Of a stretch of DNA of 5,235 bases, positions 1 to 5,235 are shown piece after piece. Positions within the stretch are counted from its first letter, which is position 1, and each line of letters starts with the position of its first letter. A model generated the notes under the pieces. It was not told the origin of the DNA and ran no database searches. It worked only from the letters and a program-made list of their open reading frames with translations. A program made the translations under genes and the position numbers. Origin of the DNA: CAZFIO01 sp964519585 (GTDB lineage: Bacteria; Bacillota; Clostridia; Tissierellales; Tissierellaceae); contig CAZFIO010000136.1 in NCBI GenBank assembly GCA_964519585.1, positions 1-5,235 of the forward strand, given 5' to 3'.

Positions 1-3000
1 GCTTTACAATTATCTCTATATGTTTATCATTTATATCTACACCTTGTAAGCGGTAAACCCTCTGTACTTCTTTAACAATATAATTTTGTACACCACGTAT
101 TCCTTTTATCTTTAAAATATCATGTGGGTTTACAGACCCATCAGTTAATTCATCCCCTGCTTCGATTAAATCCCCTTCTCTTACCTTTAGTCTTGATCCA
201 TAAACAATAGGGTAGGATGCACTTTCTCCATCAGAAGCTGTAATCACAACTTCCCTTCCTTTTTTACCCTCCTGGAAGCTTACTACACCTGCCATTTCAG
301 AAATTACTGCCAAGCCTTTTGGTTTTCTGGCCTCAAATAATTCCTCAACCCTTGGTAGACCTTGGGTTATATCTACAGCAGCAGCAACTCCACCGGTGTG
401 GAAGGTCCTCATGGTTAACTGAGTACCTGGCTCCCCTATTGATTGGGCAGCTATAATTCCTACCGACTCACCAATCCCTACCTGCTCTCCAGTAGCTAAG
501 TTCCTGCCATAGCAAAAGGCACATACACCGAATTTAGACTTACAGCCTAAAACAGATCTAACCTTAACTTCTTCAATATCTAGGGTTTCTATATATTCTG
601 CCATGTCTCCAGATATCATTTCATTTCCTTTAACAAGCACTTCTTTTGTTTCAGGATTTATAATATCTTCAAAAGCAAACCTGCCCTCTAGCCTATCTCT
701 TAAATCCTCTATAACTTCATTGCCATCTTTAAAGGCTTTAACAGCTAAATACTGGTCTGTTTCACAATCTATTTCTCTTACTATAACATCCTGGCTAACA
801 TCTACTAATCTTCTAGTTAAATAACCAGAGTCGGCAGTTCTAAGAGCAGTATCTGCCAAACCCTTCCTTGAACCGTGGGTTGATATAAAGAATTCCAGTA
901 CAGATAAACCTTCCCTGAAGTTAGCCTTTATAGGTATTTCTATAGTTCTACCTGCAGCAGAGGCCATTAATCCCCTCATACCGGCTAACTGCCTTATCTG
1001 GTTCTTGCTACCTCTAGCACCAGATTCTGCCATTATATACATGTTGTTATAGTGGTCTAGTTTATCCATTAGGACATTAGTTAAGTCATTTGTGGTTTTA
1101 TTCCAGGTTTCAATAACTCTTTCATATCTTTCTTCATCTGATATAAGTCCCCTTCTATAGGAAAGTTCAAACTTTTCTACAGCCTTCTCTGTTTCAGCTA
1201 TAAGTTCAGCCTTTTCTTCAGGAACAAATATATCACCTATAGATATGGTTATTGCACCCATGGTTGAATACCTAAAACCTGTTTCCTTAATATAGTCAAG
1301 CACACTAGCAGTCACACTATTTCCATGCTTTCTATAGCACTTATCTATAATTCTACCCAGTAGACTTTGGTCTACTACATCATCTATTTCTAATGAATAC
1401 TTATCCTTACTCCTATCTACAAAGCCTAGGTCTTGAGGTATCCTTTCATTAAAGATAAACCTACCAACAGTACTTTCAACCAGCTGACCCTTATCATCCT
1501 CTGATAATTTTATTCTAACCTTTACCTTAGCATGTATTCCTACTTCCTTATTGTAGTAGGCCAAGAGCATTTCATCATAATCTCTGAAATACTTACCTTC
1601 TCCTATTTCACCTGGTTTCTCCATGCTTAGATAGTAGGATCCTAATACCATGTCTTGGGTTGGAGTTGTTATAGGCTTACCATCCTTAGGTGCCAAAATA
1701 TTGTTTGTGGCCAACATCAAAAGTCTAGCTTCAGCCTGTGCTTCAGTAGACAGTGGAACGTGGACTGCCATTTGGTCACCGTCAAAGTCCGCATTGTAAG
1801 CAGTACATACTAAAGGATGAAGTTTAATAGCCTTACCCTCTACCAAAACAGGTTCAAAGGCTTGAATTCCTAACCTATGAAGTGTTGGTGCCCTGTTTAA
1901 TAGCACTGGGTGGTCTTTGATTACTATATCTAAGATGTCCCAAACTTCGGGCTTAACTCTTTCAACCATTTTCTTAGCTGATTTGATATTGTGGGCATAA
2001 TCTTGTTCTACTAGCTTTTTCATTACAAAGGGTTTAAACAATTCTAGGGCCATTTTCTTAGGCAGCCCACATTGGTACATTTTCAATTCAGGTCCTACAA
2101 CTATTACGGACCTGCCTGAGTAGTCTACCCTTTTGCCCAGTAGGTTTTGTCTAAACCTACCCTGCTTCCCTTTTAGCATGTCTGACAAAGACTTAAGTGG
2201 CCTATTTCCAGGACCAGTAACTGGCCTACCCCTTCTACCATTGTCAATCAAAGCATCTACTGCTTCTTGAAGCATCCTTTTTTCATTCCTTACAATGATG
2301 TCAGGAGCCCCTAAATCTAGCAATCTTTTTAATCTATTATTCCTGTTTATAACTCTTCTATATAAGTCGTTTAAGTCAGAAGTAGCAAATCTTCCACCAT
2401 CCAATTGTACCATAGGTCTTAAATCTGGTGGTATGACAGGTATGGCATCTAAAATTATCCATTCAGGTCTATTGCCTGATTTTCTAAAGGCCTCTACTAC
2501 CTCTAATCTTCTAGTAATTCTTATCTTCTTTTGGCCTGTTGCATCTTTTAATAGGGTTCTTAATTCTTTTGATTCAGCCTCCAAATCAATTTTTGCCAAT
2601 AATTCTTTAATGGCTTCAGCACCCATTTTAGCCCTAAATTTATTGGGATACTTCTCTTCAAACTCCCTAAATTCTCCCTCTGTTAATAGCTGTTTCTCAT
2701 ATAAGGGAGTGGAGCCCTTGTCTATGACAATATATGATGCAAAATACAAGACTCTTTCCAAGGCCCTGGGACTCATATCCAATATCAAGCCCATCCTGCT
2801 AGGTATGCCCTTGAAGTACCATATATGAGAAACAGGGGCAGCCAGCTCTATATGCCCCATTCTTTCTCTTCTTACCTTTGACTTGGTTACTTCTACTCCA
2901 CATCTATCACAAACTACACCCTTGTATCTGATCCTTTTATACTTGCCACAGTGGCACTCCCAATCCTTGGTAGGCCCAAAGATTTTTTCACAGAATAAAC

Positions 3001-3133
3001 CTTCCTTTTCTGGTTTTAGGGTTCGATAATTAATAGTTTCAGGTTTTTTCACTTCCCCTTTAGACCATTGTCTGATTTTTTCCGGTGAGGCTAACCCTAT
3101 TCTTATTGAATCAAATGTGTTTAATTCAAACAA
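1..3133 (-). CDS. rpoC: DNA-directed RNA polymerase subunit beta-prime, C-terminus cut by window edge
   Basis: Beta-prime is the largest subunit of RNA polymerase; it binds the catalytic magnesium and much of the DNA/RNA path. I translated 1044 residues with no stop. Visible in order: N-terminus MFELNTFDSIRIGLASPEKI; zinc ribbon C60, C62, C75, C78; clamp helices that contact sigma (about 254-298); switch/active-site approach RFRQNLLGKRVDYSGRS (326-342); catalytic NADFDGDQMAVH (447-458; D449, D451, D453); bridge helix (about 745-780); second zinc site C790, C864, C871, C874; trigger loop around M908, R909, H912, without the proteobacterial SI3 insertion; start of the jaw, ending INDKHIEIIVK. 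The start is TTG: a TGA lies in frame six codons upstream, AAGGAG sits 9 bases before, and the protein then begins MFEL as in relatives. Oddities are S755 in the bridge helix, where Ala is usual, and F873 between the last two zinc cysteines. Probably 130-150 residues are missing. Identity is certain. Confidence 0.99.
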   Translation of the reverse strand, partial: MFELNTFDSIRIGLASPEKIRQWSKGEVKKPETINYRTLKPEKEGLFCEKIFGPTKDWECHCGKYKRIRYKGVVCDRCGVEVTKSKVRRERMGHIELAAPVSHIWYFKGIPSRMGLILDMSPRALERVLYFASYIVIDKGSTPLYEKQLLTEGEFREFEEKYPNKFRAKMGAEAIKELLAKIDLEAESKELRTLLKDATGQKKIRITRRLEVVEAFRKSGNRPEWIILDAIPVIPPDLRPMVQLDGGRFATSDLNDLYRRVINRNNRLKRLLDLGAPDIIVRNEKRMLQEAVDALIDNGRRGRPVTGPGNRPLKSLSDMLKGKQGRFRQNLLGKRVDYSGRSVIVVGPELKMYQCGLPKKMALELFKPFVMKKLVEQDYAHNIKSAKKMVERVKPEVWDILDIVIKDHPVLLNRAPTLHRLGIQAFEPVLVEGKAIKLHPLVCTAYNADFDGDQMAVHVPLSTEAQAEARLLMLATNNILAPKDGKPITTPTQDMVLGSYYLSMEKPGEIGEGKYFRDYDEMLLAYYNKEVGIHAKVKVRIKLSEDDKGQLVESTVGRFIFNERIPQDLGFVDRSKDKYSLEIDDVVDQSLLGRIIDKCYRKHGNSVTASVLDYIKETGFRYSTMGAITISIGDIFVPEEKAELIAETEKAVEKFELSYRRGLISDEERYERVIETWNKTTNDLTNVLMDKLDHYNNMYIMAESGARGSKNQIRQLAGMRGLMASAAGRTIEIPIKANFREGLSVLEFFISTHGSRKGLADTALRTADSGYLTRRLVDVSQDVIVREIDCETDQYLAVKAFKDGNEVIEDLRDRLEGRFAFEDIINPETKEVLVKGNEMISGDMAEYIETLDIEEVKVRSVLGCKSKFGVCAFCYGRNLATGEQVGIGESVGIIAAQSIGEPGTQLTMRTFHTGGVAAAVDITQGLPRVEELFEARKPKGLAVISEMAGVVSFQEGKKGREVVITASDGESASYPIVYGSRLKVREGDLIEAGDELTDGSVNPHDILKIKGIRGVQNYIVKEVQRVYRLQGVDINDKHIEIIVK

Positions 3134-3148
3134 GGAGCATTTCTCCTT
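3132..3148 (-). promoter_or_regulatory. Possible hairpin masking the rpoC ribosome binding site and start codon
   Basis: On the minus strand AAGGAG (3148-3143) and CTCCTT (3137-3132) are exact reverse complements around a 5-base loop AAATG. The 6-bp stem has three G-C pairs. The left arm is the complete Shine-Dalgarno motif, and the right arm includes the first two bases of the TTG start codon, so folding would hide both. No U-run follows, so it is not a terminator. The complementarity is seen directly; a regulatory effect is inferred. A short stem can arise by chance when CTCC happens to precede the start. Confidence 0.5.
3143..3148 (-). promoter_or_regulatory. rpoC ribosome binding site (AAGGAG)
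   Basis: The minus strand reads AAGGAG, an almost ideal Shine-Dalgarno sequence, followed by 9 bases and then TTG at 3133. This spacing, with the TGA in frame just upstream, decides the TTG as the rpoC start. The ATG at 3140 is only 2 bases from the motif, too close for efficient initiation, and leads out of frame to a stop after four codons. The site lies in the 25-base rpoB-rpoC gap. Confidence 0.9.
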
Positions 3149-3158
3149 TCATAATAAA

Positions 3159-5235
3159 TTAATATTCTTCATCATCCTCGTATTCTTCGTCATCATCCAG
3201 ATCGTCGTCATTATCTTCTAATATAAACCCAGAAGGCATATCTCCTTCAATTCTTTTAATTCCACCAACTACAGGTTTTTCATCCTTGCCCTCTGAATCC
3301 TCACCTTCAGATGATAACTCAGCACCTACCATTTCTAAATCCGTCAAATCATCATCCAAGGATTCTTTTATTTCTATTTCATCCTTGTCTTCACCGATTA
3401 TTTTCATATCTAAAGCCAAGCTTTGAAGTTCTTTAATCAATACCTTAAATGACTCTGGTATACCTGGTTCTGGTATATTTTCACCCTTGACTATAGCTTC
3501 ATAGGTCTTGACCCTTCCCACTATATCATCAGACTTAACTGTCAATATTTCCTGTAGGGTATGGGATGCTCCATAGGCCTCTAAGGCCCAAACCTCCATC
3601 TCACCAAATCTTTGGCCACCAAATTGTGCCTTACCACCTAATGGTTGTTGGGTCACTAGGGAGTATGGTCCAGTTGATCTAGCATGAATTTTATCATCTA
3701 CCAAGTGGTGGAGTTTAAGCATATACATATAACCTACAGTTACTGGGTTATTGAAAAACTCTCCTGTCCTTCCATCCCTCAAAAGAATCTTACCGTCTTC
3801 TGGGTATCCAGCTTCCTTTAAAGCCTCCATGATATCATATTCATTTGCCCCATCAAATACAGGGGTTGCTATATGCCAACCTAATTTCTTAGCGGCTAAT
3901 CCTAGGTGGACTTCCAGTACTTGACCAAGATTCATACGTGAGGGAACGCCCAGGGGATTTAAAACTATTTCTATTGGGGTACCATCTGGTAAATAAGGCA
4001 TATCTTCTTCTGGTAGTATTCTGGAAATTACACCCTTGTTACCATGTCGTCCAGACATCTTGTCACCAACACTAATCTTTCTCTTAGTAGCAACATATAC
4101 CTTAACAGCCTGGTTTACTCCTGGTGGCAGTTCATCATCATTTTCCCTAGAATAGATTTTTACATCTACAATGATACCTGCTTCACCATGGGGAACCCTT
4201 AAAGAAGTATCCCTAACCTCTCTGGCCTTCTCCCCAAAGATTGCTCTTAAGAGCCTTTCTTCTGCAGTTAACTCAGTTTCACCCTTAGGTGTAACCTTAC
4301 CTACTAGAATATCACCAGATTTTACCTCTGCACCGATACGGATTATACCTCTTTCATCTAGGTCCTTAAGCATATCTTCTCCAACGTTTGGTATATCTCT
4401 AGTGATTTCCTCTGAGCCTAGTTTTGTATCTCTAGCCTCAGACTCATACTCTTCTATATGAACAGATGTTAGTGTATCATCTACTAGTAATTTTTCACTA
4501 ATTAATAAGGCATCCTCGTAGTTATAGCCTTCCCAGGTCATAAAAGCAACAAGAAGGTTTTTCCCTAAAGCAATTTCTCCAAGTTCAGTACTAGGCCCGT
4601 CTGCAATTACTTGGCCCTTGGTAACCTTTTCGCCTTTAACCACTATAGGCCTCTGATTAATAGTTGTTCCCTGGTTTGATCTTTTGAATTTCAAGAGCCT
4701 ATACCTGGTTAGATCATTATCAAGATCTGAACGTACAACTATCTCATCAGCACTAACCTTTACTACAAGACCATCAGTTTCAGATATTATTACAACACCC
4801 GAGTCCCTAGCAGCCCTATATTCAATTCCTGTTCCAACAATTGGCGCCTCAGACTTCAATAGTGGCACAGCCTGACGCTGCATGTTGGCACCCATAAGTG
4901 CCCTGTTGGCATCATCGTTTTCTAGGAAAGGAATCATAGCTGCCCCTACTGATACTATTTGTTTAGGAGATACGTCCATATAGTCAATCTGACCACTTGG
5001 ATAAATATCAACTATACCACTTTTACCCCTAGCAACTACTCTTTTATTTGCAAATTCCTTGTTTTCATTTAATTCTTCGTTTGATTGGGCGATTATAAAT
5101 TCATCCTCTACATCCGCAGTCATGTATTCAATCTCACCTGTTGTTCTGCCTGTACCCTTTTCCACCTTCCTGTAGGGGGATTCTAGAAAGCCATATTCAT
5201 TTATCCTTGCATAAGTTGTCAATGAAGTTATTAAA
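3159..5235 (-). CDS. rpoB: DNA-directed RNA polymerase subunit beta, N-terminal half outside window
   Basis: Beta forms one jaw of the RNA polymerase core and half of the active-site cleft. About 691 residues are visible, starting inside the gene at LITSLTTYARINEYGF; the family is about 1200 residues, so the true start and rifampicin cluster I lie beyond the right edge. Numbering from the TTG at 5222 as 1: rifampicin cluster II ESPYRKV (14-20); MDVSPKQ (82-88); NRALMGANMQRQAVPL (106-121); NYEDA near the active site (234-238); GDKMSGRHGNKG (386-397), whose K388 and K396 match E. coli K1065 and K1073; and the C-terminal beta-prime-binding part with GGKAQFGGQRFGEMEVWALE (529-548). RENDDELPPGV (359-369) has no SI2 insertion, which argues against Proteobacteria. 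From about residue 611 the protein is acidic and poorly conserved, ending in 19 residues of which 15 are Asp or Glu. The stop TAA is 25 bases before rpoC, so the two genes are almost surely one operon. Identity is certain. Confidence 0.99.
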   Translation of the reverse strand, partial: LITSLTTYARINEYGFLESPYRKVEKGTGRTTGEIEYMTADVEDEFIIAQSNEELNENKEFANKRVVARGKSGIVDIYPSGQIDYMDVSPKQIVSVGAAMIPFLENDDANRALMGANMQRQAVPLLKSEAPIVGTGIEYRAARDSGVVIISETDGLVVKVSADEIVVRSDLDNDLTRYRLLKFKRSNQGTTINQRPIVVKGEKVTKGQVIADGPSTELGEIALGKNLLVAFMTWEGYNYEDALLISEKLLVDDTLTSVHIEEYESEARDTKLGSEEITRDIPNVGEDMLKDLDERGIIRIGAEVKSGDILVGKVTPKGETELTAEERLLRAIFGEKAREVRDTSLRVPHGEAGIIVDVKIYSRENDDELPPGVNQAVKVYVATKRKISVGDKMSGRHGNKGVISRILPEEDMPYLPDGTPIEIVLNPLGVPSRMNLGQVLEVHLGLAAKKLGWHIATPVFDGANEYDIMEALKEAGYPEDGKILLRDGRTGEFFNNPVTVGYMYMLKLHHLVDDKIHARSTGPYSLVTQQPLGGKAQFGGQRFGEMEVWALEAYGASHTLQEILTVKSDDIVGRVKTYEAIVKGENIPEPGIPESFKVLIKELQSLALDMKIIGEDKDEIEIKESLDDDLTDLEMVGAELSSEGEDSEGKDEKPVVGGIKRIEGDMPSGFILEDNDDDLDDDEEYEDDEEY

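Larger units (their letters stand above)
3126..3152 (-). other. Tiny open frame (8 codons) overlapping the rpoC start
   Basis: Starting 6 bases after the rpoB stop, ATG opens a frame reading MKGEMLLV and ending at a TGA at 3128-3126, which overlaps the first codons of rpoC in another frame. It has no Shine-Dalgarno of its own; the rpoC one lies inside it. A ribosome finishing rpoB could reinitiate here, pass through the hairpin and stop next to the rpoC TTG. It may equally be a chance frame, and no product function is proposed. Confidence 0.2.

Noticed and set aside
603..824. Plus-strand open frame of 73 codons
   Set aside because: It lies opposite conserved rpoC sequence; its serine- and leucine-rich translation is the usual shadow of the antisense strand, with no family resemblance.
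2295..2828. Plus-strand open frame of 177 codons, the longest on this strand
   Set aside because: It is entirely antisense to the highly conserved clamp region of rpoC. The hydrophobic look comes from reversed Lys/Glu/Asp codons. No independent ribosome site or homology was recognised.
3044..3049. Run of six A on the coding strand of rpoC as a frameshift or slippage site
   Set aside because: It codes the conserved KK of VKKPETINYR; the frame is intact on both sides and no stimulating structure or alternative product was seen.
3132..3158. rpoB-rpoC gap hairpin as an intrinsic terminator
   Set aside because: The stem is only 6 bp and is followed by TTGTTTGAA, not a run of T, and it overlaps the rpoC start. 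Termination here would cut the operon between two core subunits.
4171..4875. Two plus-strand open frames (4171-4461 and 4684-4875)
   Set aside because: Both are antisense shadows inside conserved rpoB, with Ser/Thr/Leu-rich translations and no recognisable motifs.
5220..5222. TTG codon at 5222 as the start of rpoB
   Set aside because: The frame stays open to the window edge, and the residues before it (LITS) match the conserved RpoB segment around NSL-TYARINEYGF. It is an internal leucine codon; the true start is outside.
1..5235. Mobile element, CRISPR array, tRNA/rRNA or accessory system
   Set aside because: Essentially every base belongs to rpoB, rpoC or the 25-base gap between them; no inverted-repeat ends, direct repeats or RNA gene patterns were found.

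Overview
This window is a slice of the bacterial RNA polymerase operon, read entirely from the minus strand. Two genes fill almost all of it. From the right edge down to 3159 is the 3' part of rpoB (beta subunit). A 25-base gap follows, and rpoC (beta-prime subunit) then runs from 3133 off the left edge. Both genes are open without internal stops: I translated all 1044 visible rpoC codons by hand, and the visible rpoB product is about 691 residues. Both are cut by the window. The N-terminal half of rpoB lies beyond the right edge, and the last part of rpoC (probably 130-150 residues, judged from family length) lies beyond the left edge.

The organism looks like a low-GC Firmicute of the class Clostridia, possibly a Tissierellia-like lineage. 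Neither subunit carries the large proteobacterial insertions (SI2 in beta, SI3 in the beta-prime trigger loop). Beta-prime has the two four-cysteine zinc sites and a Clostridia-style middle section (QIRQLAGMRGLMASAAGRT, KANFREGL) rather than the Bacillus version. Arginine is coded almost only by AGA/AGG. The genus cannot be fixed from the sequence alone.

The two proteins form the catalytic core of RNA polymerase. Beta contributes the conserved active-site lysines, and beta-prime contributes the NADFDGD magnesium site, bridge helix and trigger loop. They are evidently co-transcribed: they share a strand, the gap is short, and no terminator or promoter is visible between them.

The most notable non-coding detail is the rpoC start. 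The gene begins at TTG, and its Shine-Dalgarno AAGGAG is perfectly complementary to CTCCTT, which includes the first two bases of the start codon. The RNA could therefore fold into a small hairpin hiding both, which would suit translational coupling to rpoB. A second point is a strongly acidic RpoB C-terminal tail. I found no mobile element, RNA gene, CRISPR array, defence system or other novel system; this is otherwise an ordinary housekeeping region.
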